Source: CAVPOO01 sp963707015
Lineage (GTDB): Bacteria; Pseudomonadota; Gammaproteobacteria; Thiohalobacterales; Thiohalobacteraceae
DNA: 64,000 bases
NCBI GenBank assembly: GCA_963707015.1
Contig: CAVPOO010000013.1
Coordinates: 198,729 to 262,728 of the forward strand
Direction: 5' to 3'
Positions 9,723 to 18,752 of the stretch are shown piece by piece (positions within the stretch are counted from its first letter, which is position 1; every line of letters begins with the position of its first letter). Made by a program: the position numbers and the translations under genes. The notes below the pieces were generated by a model that saw only the letters and a program-made list of their open reading frames with translations, did not search any database and was not told the origin of the DNA.

Positions 9723-11012
9723 TCAGTCCGGCCCGGTCATGGGTTTGTAGGGGGTCTCGGGATTACCCGTATAGATCTGGCGCGGGCGCGCGATCCGGGA
9801 CTCGGGCGACTCGTTCTGTTCCCGCCAGTGGGCGATCCAGCCCGCCAGACGGCCGATGGCGAAGATCACGGTGAACATATTGGTGGGGATGCCGATCGCG
9901 CGCAGGATGATGCCGCTGTAGAAGTCCACGTTCGGGTACAGCTTGCGTTCGACGAAGTAGCTGTCGCTGAGGGCGATTTCCTCGAGTTTGCGGGCGATGT
10001 TCAGCAGCGGGTCGTCCTGGCCCAGGAAGGCGAGCAGCCGCTCGGCGGTGCGCTGCAGAACCACGGCGCGCGGGTCATGGCTCTTGTAGACCCGGTGGCC
10101 GAAGCCCATCAGGCGAACCTTGCTGGCCTTGTCTTTGGCCAGACGAAGGTACTCCTCGGGGGTCGTGTGCCCCTGGTGGATCTGTTCCAGCATGTGCAGG
10201 ACCTTGACATTGGCCCCCCCGTGCAGCGGCCCCCACAGGGCGCACACACCGGCGGCACAGGAGGCGAACAGGTTGGCCTGGCTGGAACCCACCATGCGCA
10301 CGGTTGAGGTGCTGCAGTTCTGTTCGTGGTCCGCGTGCAGGATCAGCACCAGGTTGAGCGCATCGCGCACCCGGTCATCGCACAGGTACTGGTCGTAGGG
10401 CTGCGAGAACATCATGTGCAGGAAATTCACGGCATAGCGCAGCTTGGGGTCGGGATAGATGTAGGGGAATCCCCGCGACCTGCGATAGGCGAATGCCGCG
10501 ATGGTCCTGACCTTGCTGATCAGCCGCGCGGCGGCCGCCTCGAACTTGCCCGGTTCCTCCAGCTCGTAGAACTCCGGGTGGAAGCAGGACAGCGCATTGA
10601 TCATGGCCGAGAGAATGGCCATCGGCGGTGCCGTGCGCGGGAAACCCTCGAAGTTGTGCTTCATGGCCTCGTCGATATTGGCGTTGCCGGTCAGTTCGGC
10701 ACTGAAGCGCGCGTATTCCACCGCGCTTGGCAGCGTGCCGAAGATCAGCAGCCAGGCGACTTCCACGAAGTTGGGATGCTTCTCGAACTGCTCGATCGGA
10801 ATGCCACGGTAACGCAGGATCCCCCGTTCACCATCGATGTAGGTGATGGCGCTTTCGCAGCTACCGGTATTGCCGTAGCCGGGGTCCAGGCTGATCAGCC
10901 CGGTGCGGTCGCGCAGCTTGCGGATGTCGATGGCCTTCTCACCCTCCGTGCCCTGCACGACGGGAAGCTCATAGTGACCGTCACCCACCACCAGCGTCGC
11001 TGTCTCATTCAT
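9723..11012 (-). CDS. gltA: Citrate synthase (type II, Gram-negative)
   Basis: This enzyme catalyses acetyl-CoA plus oxaloacetate to citrate in the cytosol. The catalytic residues are visible: His in 'WGPLHGGANVKVL', His in 'GFGHRVYKSHDPRA' and Asp in 'LYPNVDFYSG'. 'LDPGYGNTGSCESAITYIDG' near the N-terminus is typical of the hexameric Gram-negative enzyme. I start at the ATG at 11012 because AAAGGAGT lies 8 bases upstream, giving 429 residues as in E. coli. It lies on the same strand as the acyl-CoA synthetase and Por genes but is separated from them by about 95 bases. Confidence 0.95.
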   Translation of the reverse strand: MNETATLVVGDGHYELPVVQGTEGEKAIDIRKLRDRTGLISLDPGYGNTGSCESAITYIDGERGILRYRGIPIEQFEKHPNFVEVAWLLIFGTLPSAVEYARFSAELTGNANIDEAMKHNFEGFPRTAPPMAILSAMINALSCFHPEFYELEEPGKFEAAAARLISKVRTIAAFAYRRSRGFPYIYPDPKLRYAVNFLHMMFSQPYDQYLCDDRVRDALNLVLILHADHEQNCSTSTVRMVGSSQANLFASCAAGVCALWGPLHGGANVKVLHMLEQIHQGHTTPEEYLRLAKDKASKVRLMGFGHRVYKSHDPRAVVLQRTAERLLAFLGQDDPLLNIARKLEEIALSDSYFVERKLYPNVDFYSGIILRAIGIPTNMFTVIFAIGRLAGWIAHWREQNESPESRIARPRQIYTGNPETPYKPMTGPD

Positions 11013-11106
11013 TACCAACACTCCTTTATCGAATCGCAACTCACCGGGGCAGACCCGCGCCGGGGGCACGCTGCCGGCCGCCTCGAATCCGGACTACCGA
11101 CCCCTG

Positions 11107-12840
11107 TCACACCCGCTGCGCGTCATCGGGGTGCGCCTGCGCGAGTCCCATTTTCTCGATCGCGATCTCGCGCATGCGGAATTTCTGCAGTTTGCCGGTG
11201 ACGGTCATCGGAAACTCATCGACAAACCAGATGTGTCTGGGGATCTTGAAGTGTGCGATCCTGCCCTTACAGAAATCACGGATCTCCTCCGCGCTCGCCG
11301 TTTCACCCGTGCGCAGATGGATCCAGGCCATGAGCTCTTCGCCGTAGAAGGCGTCGGGGATGCCGAACACGGCGATCTCGGCAACCTTGGGATGCGTGAA
11401 GATGAAGTCCTCGATCTCGCGCGGATAGATGTTCTCGCCGCCGCGAATGATCATCTCCTTCAGTCGTCCGGTCACCCTGACATAGCCGTCGGCATCCATG
11501 GTGCCGAGATCCCCGGAGGCCAGCCAGCCGTTGCGGTCGATGGCACTGGCGGTGGCCTCGGCATCGCCGTAATAGCCCTGCATGACGTGATAGCCGCGAA
11601 AACAGATCTCCCCGACCGCGCCGCGCGGCACGGTCATGCGGCTGGCAACATCCACGATCTTCACCTCCTGGTGCGGGAGGTTTGTCCCCACCGTGCCGAT
11701 GCGGCGCTCCATGCCGTCGTCCCGGGATGTCAGATGGGTCAGGGGTGAGGCCTCGGTCTCACCGTAGCCGATCAGAATCTCGCGGCAGTGCATATCCTGC
11801 ATCACGCGCTGCATGAGCGCCGGCGGGCAGGGGGCGCCGGCCATGATGCCGGTGCGCAGGCTGGACAGGTCGAAGCTCGCGAACTGCGGATCTTCCAGTT
11901 CGGCGATGAACATCGTCGGGACCCCGTGGATGGCGGTGCAGCGCTCGGCCGCGACGGCCCTGAGGACGGCCTGCGCATCGAAATGCTCGCAGGGAATCAC
12001 GATGCAGGCCCCGACCGAGAGACACAGCAGGTTCGCGAGCACCATCCCGAAGCAGTGATAAAAGGGCACCGACACGGCCAGCCGGTCGGCCTCGCTGAAG
12101 TGCATCGCGCGGGCGGAAAACCAGGCGTTGTTGAGGATGTTGTGGTGTGTCAGCACCACGGCCTTGGGGAAGCCGGTCGTCCCGGAGGTGTACTGGATGT
12201 TGATGGGGTCATCCACATCCAGGGAGCCGGCGAGGGCATCGAGCCGCTCGGCGGGGATGCGGCCGGCGGCCGCCAGCAACTCCGGCCAGGGGGTGAAACC
12301 GGGATGCGGGCAGGCCGTCTTCTCCGGGGCCTGCGGGTCATACAGCACTACCCGCCGCAGGGCCGGAAACGCCTCACTCGCGATCGCCGCCGGCCCGGCG
12401 GTCGTGAGCTCCGGAATCAGCGCGACCAGCATGGCGACATAATCGCTGCTGCGGAAGCGCGGGATCAGAAACAGGCCCTGGACCTCGGAGCGCTGCAGCG
12501 CATAGGCGAGCTCGCGCTGGCGGTAGGCGGGGTTGATGTTGACCAGTATCGCGCCGATACGCGCCGTGGCCATCTGCAAGAGCAGCCATTCGACATTGTT
12601 GGTTGACCAGATGCCAATGCGATCGCCCTTGCCGAAGCCGGTTGCAAGCAGACCGCGCGCCAGCGCGTCCACCGCCTGCGCCAGCTCTGCGTAGCTCAGC
12701 CGCCGGCCCTGGGGTACGGATACGACCGCCGCGTTTGCGGCGAAGCGTTGCGCGATCCCGGCGAAATGCTCCGGGATCGTCGCACCCAGCAGCGGCGCCG
12801 TACCACCCCGGTGACAATAGCTCTTGTCTGTTGTCGACAT
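11107..12840 (-). CDS. AMP-forming acyl-CoA synthetase (fatty-acid/medium-chain type)
   Basis: A member of the acyl-adenylate-forming family, 577 residues from the ATG at 12840. Motifs in order are the P-loop-like 'YTSGTTGFPKAVVLTHHN', 'VPFYHCFGM', 'IGYGETEASP', 'LASGDLGTMDADGYVRVTGR' and the C-terminal 'EMIIRGGENIYPREIE' with 'MTVTGKLQKFRM', which contains the conserved adenylation lysine. It activates a carboxylic acid to its CoA thioester using ATP. The tunnel sequence does not tell me chain length. A family A palindromic repeat lies just upstream of its start. Confidence 0.9.
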   Translation of the reverse strand: MSTTDKSYCHRGGTAPLLGATIPEHFAGIAQRFAANAAVVSVPQGRRLSYAELAQAVDALARGLLATGFGKGDRIGIWSTNNVEWLLLQMATARIGAILVNINPAYRQRELAYALQRSEVQGLFLIPRFRSSDYVAMLVALIPELTTAGPAAIASEAFPALRRVVLYDPQAPEKTACPHPGFTPWPELLAAAGRIPAERLDALAGSLDVDDPINIQYTSGTTGFPKAVVLTHHNILNNAWFSARAMHFSEADRLAVSVPFYHCFGMVLANLLCLSVGACIVIPCEHFDAQAVLRAVAAERCTAIHGVPTMFIAELEDPQFASFDLSSLRTGIMAGAPCPPALMQRVMQDMHCREILIGYGETEASPLTHLTSRDDGMERRIGTVGTNLPHQEVKIVDVASRMTVPRGAVGEICFRGYHVMQGYYGDAEATASAIDRNGWLASGDLGTMDADGYVRVTGRLKEMIIRGGENIYPREIEDFIFTHPKVAEIAVFGIPDAFYGEELMAWIHLRTGETASAEEIRDFCKGRIAHFKIPRHIWFVDEFPMTVTGKLQKFRMREIAIEKMGLAQAHPDDAQRV

Positions 12841-12882
12841 CGATCTGCCCCATTCGCGATGTCTAACAGGCTTTCGACCTGA

Positions 12883-13042
12883 CGACAACGGATGCTGACA
12901 AATCAGGCGCAATGCCAGTGTTTTTATCTATAGCCACGGAATCCACGGAAAAACACGGAAAGAACCCGCACCCATACGAACTTTTTCCGTGTTTTTCCGT
13001 GGATTCCGTGGCCATCATATTTCTCATTATCAGATTGAAAGA
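12883..13042. repeat. Dispersed palindromic repeat family A, copy 1
   Basis: The core inverted arms run 12933-13012: GCCACGGAATCCACGG on the left and its complement on the right, with an AAAACACGG / CCGTGTTTT extension. Asymmetric flanks carry 'CTGACAAATCAGGC' on the left and 'CATTATCAGATTGAAAG' on the right. Both flanks recur at the four other copies. The right edge abuts the stop codon of the porB-like gene, so a role as a 3' stem-loop is possible. Confidence 0.9.
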
Positions 13043-13045
13043 GCG

Positions 13046-13963
13046 CTACTCACCGACGCCCGCCCAGTAGGCATCCACGCGGTCCTGGATCTCCGCCAGG
13101 AGTGCCTCGTTGCGCGTGGGCGAAAACAGATGGGCGAAGCGGCCCTGTTTCTTCAGGTACTCCTCCACGGGCAGCCGCGGGTGGGGGATCCGGGTGTGTA
13201 CCACCTTGCCGTCGACATACTCCTTCAAGGGCCACGCGCCAGTCTTCACCGCCAGCCTGCCGATGTCCACCGATTCGCGTGGCTCATAGTCCCAGCCGGT
13301 GGGGCAGGGGGCGAGGGCGATGATCAGACGCGGTCCCTCGAGGCTCTTGGCCCGGGCAATCTTCCGGGCGAGATCCAGGGGCTCGGCGCCGATGACCGTC
13401 GCCACATAGGCGGGCCTGTGGGCCGCCCAGATGGCAAACAGGTCCTTCTTGTAGCCGCGAAAGCCCGCCGGTCCCCGGCTGGTCGCGGTCCTCGCGGCAT
13501 GCGGCGTGGCAGCCGAGAACTGCTGGCCGGTGTTGCCGTAGCCCTCGTTGTCATAGCAGATGTAGAGAAAGTCGAGCCCGCGCTCCATGGCGCCCGAGGT
13601 GGCGGACAGGCCCATGCCATAGGCGGCGCCGTCGCCCGTCAGCACCACGACCTCGAGGTCTTCCCCGGCCGGCATGCGCTTCTGCTCGAGCAGAATATCC
13701 AGGGCATCGCGCACGCCCTGCGCCCCCGCGGGTGCCGAGGCCATGGCCGTGTACAGCCAGGAACCGCGGAATGGCGTGAAGGGATAGACCGACAACAGGG
13801 TCATGCAGCCCGCCGCATTGATGAACACCGTCCTGGGGCCGAGCACATCGTAGATCTCGTGCAGTGCCTCGAGGCCACCGCAGCCGGCGCACATCGGCGT
13901 GCCCGTCCCGAGCAAATGGGTGGACGGGAGATCCTTCATGCGTTTGAACAGACGCTCGGTCAT
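13046..13963 (-). CDS. porB: 2-oxoacid (pyruvate-type):ferredoxin oxidoreductase beta subunit
   Basis: This is the thiamine-diphosphate-binding subunit of the enzyme that interconverts a 2-oxoacid with acyl-CoA, CO2 and reduced ferredoxin. Visible features are 'GTPMCAGCGGLEALHEI', with cysteines that would bind an Fe-S cluster, the ThDP motif 'VVLTGDGAAYGMGLS' and 'YDNEGYGNTGQQFS'. The start overlaps the alpha-subunit stop by four bases (ATGA). The family cannot be narrowed with certainty between pyruvate and branched-chain 2-oxoacids. Confidence 0.88.
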   Translation of the reverse strand: MTERLFKRMKDLPSTHLLGTGTPMCAGCGGLEALHEIYDVLGPRTVFINAAGCMTLLSVYPFTPFRGSWLYTAMASAPAGAQGVRDALDILLEQKRMPAGEDLEVVVLTGDGAAYGMGLSATSGAMERGLDFLYICYDNEGYGNTGQQFSAATPHAARTATSRGPAGFRGYKKDLFAIWAAHRPAYVATVIGAEPLDLARKIARAKSLEGPRLIIALAPCPTGWDYEPRESVDIGRLAVKTGAWPLKEYVDGKVVHTRIPHPRLPVEEYLKKQGRFAHLFSPTRNEALLAEIQDRVDAYWAGVGE

Positions 13964-15207
13964 TGGCCCGACTCCAGTTCGTTGCGCTCGGTATGCGCGA
14001 TCGCCTGCAGTTTTCTCATCTCGCGCAACTCATCGCGCGTGTACAGCAGCCGCGGCTCGGGTGCGACACCCTCGGCAATGGCCTGGCGGGTCACCGCGGC
14101 CATCTCGAAGAACTCTTCCGGACTGATATCCCGGCCCCCCAGCCCGCCGATGAAGCCGACCAGAATGGGCGGGGCATCCGGTTTGCCATACAGCGCCGAG
14201 GCCAGTTCCGTGTGCAGGACGCCGCCCTTGCCCATGGATATATTCTGATCGATGACGGCGACACCCTGACGGCCTGCCAGCAGGCGCAGCAGCTGCCCGG
14301 CGGGAAACGGTCGCAACAGACGCGGCCTGACCAGGCCGATCGCCCAGCCGGCATCGCGCAGGCGGTCGACGGCCTGTTTGCCCTTGGTGGCAAAGGAGCC
14401 GATCATCACGAACACGATCTCGGCGTCGTCACAGCGGTAGGCCTCCACCGCCGGATGGCTGCGCCCGACGGTTTCGGCGAAGGCCTCCGCGGCCTCCTCG
14501 TACACGGCGAGCGCATTGAGCGCACCCAGGTGCGTCTCGTAGCGGAAATAGGAGTAGGGCGAGCCGCCCAGCACCGCGACCGCCTGGCTGGCGGGCGCGC
14601 TGGCCCGGAAGCGGATGTTCTCCGCGTCGAAGGGCGGGAGGAAACCGGCGACGGTCTGCGGGTCCGGGATCTCCACCGGTTCACGGGTAAAGGACAGATA
14701 AAAACCGTCGAGATTGACGATCACCGGGAGCCGCACGCGCGCGTCTTCGCCCAGCCGATAGGCGAGCAGGACGCTGTCGAGCACCTCCTGACAGGTCGAG
14801 CAGTGGATCTGCAGAAAGCCGCTGTCGCGCGCCGCCATGATGTCGTTGTGGTCCGACTCCAGGGTCAGCGGTGCAGACAGGCCCCGCGAGACGTTGATCA
14901 TGACGAAGGGGGCCCGCCAGCCGGCGACGGTGTAGACCATTTCCATCCCGTACAGCAGGCCCTGGCTGGAGGTGGCGGTGAACACGCGTACCCCGGTGGC
15001 CGCGGCGGCCCCCGCCGCGGTGATCATGGAATGCTCGGACTCGAGCGTCACCATGCGGCCGGGCATCTCGCCCGCATCCAGCCAGGCGGCGAGGGTCTCG
15101 ATGATCTCCGTCTGCGGCGTGATCGGAAACGCCGGCACGTAGTCGACCCGCGCCAGACGCGCGCCCCAGGCAGCCGCGGCATTACCGGTCAGGAGTCTGC
15201 GTGTCAT
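13960..15207 (-). CDS. porA: 2-oxoacid:ferredoxin oxidoreductase alpha subunit
   Basis: A 415-residue subunit containing the pyrimidine-binding domain of the split ThDP enzyme. Motifs include 'VPAFPITPQTEIIE', 'VTLESEHSMITAAGAAAATG', 'TATSSQGLLYGMEMVY' and the C-terminal transketolase-C-like stretch 'GVAVIDQNISMGKGGVLHTE'. I use the ATG at 15207, which overlaps the upstream gamma/delta stop codon (ATGA); an upstream extension only reads into that gene. It forms an operon with the beta and gamma-delta genes. Confidence 0.88.
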   Translation of the reverse strand: MTRRLLTGNAAAAWGARLARVDYVPAFPITPQTEIIETLAAWLDAGEMPGRMVTLESEHSMITAAGAAAATGVRVFTATSSQGLLYGMEMVYTVAGWRAPFVMINVSRGLSAPLTLESDHNDIMAARDSGFLQIHCSTCQEVLDSVLLAYRLGEDARVRLPVIVNLDGFYLSFTREPVEIPDPQTVAGFLPPFDAENIRFRASAPASQAVAVLGGSPYSYFRYETHLGALNALAVYEEAAEAFAETVGRSHPAVEAYRCDDAEIVFVMIGSFATKGKQAVDRLRDAGWAIGLVRPRLLRPFPAGQLLRLLAGRQGVAVIDQNISMGKGGVLHTELASALYGKPDAPPILVGFIGGLGGRDISPEEFFEMAAVTRQAIAEGVAPEPRLLYTRDELREMRKLQAIAHTERNELESGQ

Positions 15208-16136
15208 GCGTCTCTGGTCTCCGCGGCCTGCGCCACATGCTCGGGGACGGCCTCGATGGCGTGCGGCGGACACACGGCCACGCAGACCATACAGCCCTTG
15301 CAATGGTCATAGTCGATCTCCGGCGCGCGTTCGGTATTCACGCTGATCGCGCCGTCGGGACAGAAGGTGCTGCACACCCACCAGCAGCGGTTGCAGCGCG
15401 CGTAGTCGATGACCGGGCGCAGCGTGCGCCACAGGCCGGTCTTGACCTTTACGCTGGTCGCGCCCGCATGGATGGTCGGCGCGGACAGGCGCGCCGCCTC
15501 GAAGGGCACCCCGATCCAGTCCGGCCGGGTGTAGTCGCCGGCGCCGATCTCAGTGCCCTCGGTCACCGACCCGGCATGCGCCGCGAGCCGGTCATAGGCC
15601 TGCAGTGCCATCGCCCGGTTCTTGTCCACGCGCTGTGCGCCCAGCGGGCCGAGTTCCTCTTCGATCGCCGCGGCCAGCGCCTCGCGGCCAATCACGCCGA
15701 CCAGACGGGCCGCCGCGCCGGCACAGGCGCTGCCTGCGAAGGGCAGCTCGGCGCGGTCCTCTACCTCTTCCGTGGCCGGCAGGATCAGCACGGGACCGGC
15801 CAGGTTGAGGCGCTGCTGCCACAGCTCCGGGGCCTCGTGGCTGTTGATCAGCATGACCGTATGCGCGCTGGCGCCCTGCAGCACCCCGGCGGCCGGCACC
15901 GCGACCAGGCTGTCGTCGGCGACGATCACCAGGTCCGGGTGAGCGATGATCCCGCGTTCACTGATTGGCGTGCGCGCCGCGCGCACATAGGCGAAGATCG
16001 GTGCGCCACGCCGCTCGGCTCCGTAGCGGGGCGCATCCTGCACCTCGAAGCCTTCGAGGAAGAAGGCGCTGCCGAGCACGCGGCTGGCGGTCTTGACGCC
16101 CTGTCCTCCACGGCCGTGGAATCGGATGCGGTACAT
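15204..16136 (-). CDS. porG: 2-oxoacid:ferredoxin oxidoreductase, fused gamma and delta (2x[4Fe-4S]) subunits
   Basis: Residues 1-190 form the gamma domain ('IRFHGRGGQGVKTASRVLG', 'GAERRGAPIFAYVR'). After a linker, residues 235-310 form the ferredoxin-like delta domain with two CxxCxxCxxxCP clusters, 'CNRCWWVCSTFCPDG' and 'CKGCMVCVAVCPPHA'. In many bacteria gamma and delta are separate genes; here they are fused. It is first in a tight three-gene operon (gamma-delta, alpha, beta). The delta clusters would pass electrons from the ThDP site to ferredoxin. Confidence 0.88.
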   Translation of the reverse strand: MYRIRFHGRGGQGVKTASRVLGSAFFLEGFEVQDAPRYGAERRGAPIFAYVRAARTPISERGIIAHPDLVIVADDSLVAVPAAGVLQGASAHTVMLINSHEAPELWQQRLNLAGPVLILPATEEVEDRAELPFAGSACAGAAARLVGVIGREALAAAIEEELGPLGAQRVDKNRAMALQAYDRLAAHAGSVTEGTEIGAGDYTRPDWIGVPFEAARLSAPTIHAGATSVKVKTGLWRTLRPVIDYARCNRCWWVCSTFCPDGAISVNTERAPEIDYDHCKGCMVCVAVCPPHAIEAVPEHVAQAAETRDA

Positions 16137-16188
16137 GCGACCTCCTTCACTCTTGCCCGTGCGGCGGGTCGGCCGGGCCGCCCCCGCG

Positions 16189-17322
16189 CTAGACGAATCC
16201 CGGCGCCGTGGAAAACAGCGAATAGCGGCGCAGGCTCATGGCCTTCTTCACGCGGGCCAGCGCCAGCTCGACTGAGGCCTGACGGGGCAGGATGTTGCGC
16301 CGGGCCGCGTCGTCGAGCACCAGCCGCGTGTTGCGGCGCAGCTTTTCTTCGATGGCCTGCATCGCGGCGGTCTCCGTCGCACCATGGTACTCCATGGCCG
16401 CGCAGATGACCCCGCCCGCATTGGCGATGAAGTCCGGGACGCAGAGAATGCCCTTGTCGGCCAGGATCTTCTCCGCACCCGGCGTGATCGGGATGTTGGC
16501 GCCCTCGATCACCAGTCGGGTCCTCAGCCGGTCCACGTTGTCCTCGTGGACCACGTCCGGCCGCGCGGCGGGGATCCAGATATCGCACTCGATATCGACG
16601 ATGGCATCCCGATCGAGCGGCTCTGCGTCTGCATAGTCGCTGAGGCTGCCCCCGCTGTCCTTGATCGCAATCAGTTTCGCGACATCCAGGCCACCCGGGG
16701 CATGAATCGCACCCCGCGAGTCGGCGGCGCCGACCAGCACGGCGCCGCGGGCGGTCAGAAACCGTGCCGCGTGCCTGCCGACGGCACCAAATCCCTGCAC
16801 CACGACGCGGGCGTTCTCAAGCTCGAAATCGCAATACTCCAGCGCGACATCCGCGACATGGCTGAGGCCCCAGCCGGTCGCGCCGATCTCGTCCAGCGGA
16901 ATGCCGCCGAGCTCGCGCGGCAGGGCGACCACCCGGCCGATCTCGTCCTTGACCCAGGCCATGCACTCCTCGTCGGTGCCCATATCCGGCGCAAAGATAT
17001 AATCCTCGGTGTAACGCAGGGCATTGGCCAGTGCGCGGATCAGACATTGCTTGTCCGCCCGGGGCATCTTTGGATCGCCATATACGACGGCCTTGCCACC
17101 GCCGTGCGGCAGGCCGGCGGCGGCGTTCTTGAGCGTCATGGCGCGGGCCAGCCGCCAGCATTCCTCGGTGCTCACGTCCGGGGCCATGCGTACCCCGCCG
17201 ATGGAGGGACCCGTGGCGACATTGTCCACCACCAGAATCGCGCGCAGCCCCACCGAGGGTTCGTGCACATGGATGGTTTTCAGGGGACCCAGTTCGTCTG
17301 CGAATTCGAAGGAATCTGTCAT
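16189..17322 (-). CDS. Glu/Leu/Phe/Val-type amino-acid dehydrogenase
   Basis: A 377-residue NAD(P)-dependent oxidative deaminase. It has the substrate-binding 'MTLKNAAAGLPHGGGKAVV' with the catalytic lysine, 'APDMGTDEECMAW', and a Rossmann domain 'ARVVVQGFGAVGRHAA'. Length and motifs fit the leucine/glutamate dehydrogenase superfamily, but substrate is not certain. It lies about 50 bases upstream of the 2-oxoacid:ferredoxin oxidoreductase operon on the same strand. One reading is amino acid to 2-oxoacid (this enzyme) to acyl-CoA (Por), with the nearby acyl-CoA synthetase interconverting the acid. That pathway is inference. Confidence 0.85.
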   Translation of the reverse strand: MTDSFEFADELGPLKTIHVHEPSVGLRAILVVDNVATGPSIGGVRMAPDVSTEECWRLARAMTLKNAAAGLPHGGGKAVVYGDPKMPRADKQCLIRALANALRYTEDYIFAPDMGTDEECMAWVKDEIGRVVALPRELGGIPLDEIGATGWGLSHVADVALEYCDFELENARVVVQGFGAVGRHAARFLTARGAVLVGAADSRGAIHAPGGLDVAKLIAIKDSGGSLSDYADAEPLDRDAIVDIECDIWIPAARPDVVHEDNVDRLRTRLVIEGANIPITPGAEKILADKGILCVPDFIANAGGVICAAMEYHGATETAAMQAIEEKLRRNTRLVLDDAARRNILPRQASVELALARVKKAMSLRRYSLFSTAPGFV

Positions 17323-17416
17323 GATCGCTTTCCCGCTCGTGCGTCTGCCGGCCGTGGCGAGGTCGAGGGCAGCAGGCCGTTCACGCCCCACACCCGGCGT
17401 CGCGCCGGCCGGTCTC

Positions 17417-17638
17417 CTATAGTCCGAGTTCCGGTTTGCCGGCGCTTGACCGCAGTTTCCTCGCCACCTCGTCCACCAGATCCGCCGCCGCCGCCACTTC
17501 ATCGGCGATCGCCTCGTCGATCAGGGAGGCGAGATCGGTAAACTGGGCGTCAGTGATCTGCGCGCGCGCGCTGTCGCTGAGCCGCGACTTGAAGGCCTCG
17601 ATGACCTTCTCCACTACCGGGCGCTGGTTCTGTGACAT
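17417..17638 (-). CDS. Small conserved-looking alpha-helical protein, unknown
   Basis: A 73-residue acidic, helical protein beginning 'MSQNQRPVVEKVIEAF', started at the ATG at 17638 because GGAGAT lies just upstream. No signal peptide, metal motif or known domain is seen. It is 94 bases upstream of the amino-acid dehydrogenase on the same strand and could be part of that transcript. Function unknown. Confidence 0.55.
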   Translation of the reverse strand: MSQNQRPVVEKVIEAFKSRLSDSARAQITDAQFTDLASLIDEAIADEVAAAADLVDEVARKLRSSAGKPELGL

Positions 17639-17776
17639 GCTTCTGATCTCCGTCCGGGATCCCTGCAAAACGCCATGATAGCAGTAACCCGGGAGCGTCC
17701 GCATGGAAATTCAGCCTGTCGGGACGGGTCCCGAACCGTACCTGACCGGGCGCGACAGCGCCCCCGCTGACGCCGC

Positions 17777-18060
17777 TCAGATCAGTCTGTCGGTCGCGTG
17801 CGCCAGGCGCAGGGCCAGGACTTCATTCAGGTTGCGCAGGACCTTGGCGGCGATGCGCGGGTAGCGTTTCCTGAGCCGCTCCAGGCTGTGTTGCGTGATG
17901 CATAACAGCTGGGCGTCCTCGAGCACATCGACGTCGGCCGTGCGCTGCCCGAAGTACAGGCCCGCCTCGCCGACCAGGTCCCCGCGCGCATGCGTGTCGA
18001 GCGCGATCCTGCCGGATTCGCCCTGGATCGATGCCTGCAGCCTTGCGGATTTCTTGCTGC
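17777..18060 (-). pseudogene. Truncated cyclic-nucleotide-binding domain (N-terminus missing)
   Basis: The readable segment contains 'HARGDLVGEAGLYFGQRTAD', matching the G-E...R-x-A phosphate-binding cassette of CAP-type nucleotide-binding domains. 'RYPRIAAKVLRNLNEVLALR' follows, typical of the C-terminal helices. The N-terminal half of the domain and any partner domain are missing. Upstream the frame runs into GC-rich palindromic sequence and a 117-bp tandem duplication. I read it as a gene remnant truncated by repeat insertion rather than a working gene. Confidence 0.6.
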
Positions 18061-18142
18061 CGCGGACGCGCGACGGCGAGTCGCTGGGGATTGCCCCGCC
18101 AGCTCGCGACAAGCATTCCCTCCCCCTCGATGGGGGGCAGGG

Positions 18143-18376
18143 AGCGGGCGAAGGGCAGCAGCCAGAACGTTGGTTGTTCACGTCGGAATTTCTTGTTGCC
18201 GCCGACGTGGGCAGGCAGAGTCTCTGCTGACTTCCCCGGGAGCTTCCAGGCGAGCTTTCAGCGGGCGAAGGGCAGCAGCCAGAACGTTGGTTGTTCACGT
18301 CGGAATTTCTTGTTGCCGCCGACGTGGGCAGGCAGAGTCTCTGCTGACTTCCCCGGGAGCTTCCAGGCGAGCTTTC
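18143..18376. repeat. 117-bp tandem duplication
   Basis: Two adjacent copies, 18143-18259 and 18260-18376, appear identical over 117 bases, each starting AGCGGGCGAAGGGCAGCAGC and ending CGAGCTTTC. The left boundary is a CCCTCCCC-type palindromic repeat. The perfect identity suggests a recent event or selection, and the array lies where the truncated nucleotide-binding gene loses its reading frame. Confidence 0.9.
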
Positions 18377-18398
18377 CCTCCCCCTTGATGGGGGAGGG

Positions 18399-18752
18399 TC
18401 AGGGAGGGGGTGAAGGGTCTTCCAGCCGAGCCCGAATCACCTCCACGACCGACGTCGTCTGTTTCAGGACCTCGTCGTTCCAGAACCGCAGCACGCGAAA
18501 GCCCTGCGCTTCCAGCCAGGCATCCCGGCGCTGGTCATAGCGCATTCGCTCGACATGTTGTCCGCCATCGACCTCTACGATCAACCGCTTCTCCAGACAG
18601 AGGAAATCGACGATGAAGACGCCGATGGGGAATTGACGTCGAAACTTAACCCCATCCAGCTGACGACGCCTCAGGAAATACCAGAGGCGCTGTTCGGCCT
18701 CGGTAGGGTGACTGCGCAAGGTGCGTGCGCGGTGCGTTTGTTCCACGGACAT
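18399..18752 (-). CDS. DUF559 endonuclease-like (Vsr-fold) protein
   Basis: A 117-residue protein with 'MRSHPTEAEQRLWYFLRRRQ'-type DUF559 layout (here 'RTLRSHPTEAEQRLWYFLR'), 'FRRQFPIGVFIVDFLCLEKR', the acidic 'LIVEVDGGQHVE' and C-terminal 'GFRVLRFWNDEVL'. The D...E-x-D arrangement resembles the PD-(D/E)xK/Vsr nuclease core. Such proteins occur as solitary genes, often amid repeats, and their role is unclear. It ends about 20 bases from a CCCTCCCC-type palindrome. Confidence 0.85.
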   Translation of the reverse strand: MSVEQTHRARTLRSHPTEAEQRLWYFLRRRQLDGVKFRRQFPIGVFIVDFLCLEKRLIVEVDGGQHVERMRYDQRRDAWLEAQGFRVLRFWNDEVLKQTTSVVEVIRARLEDPSPPP

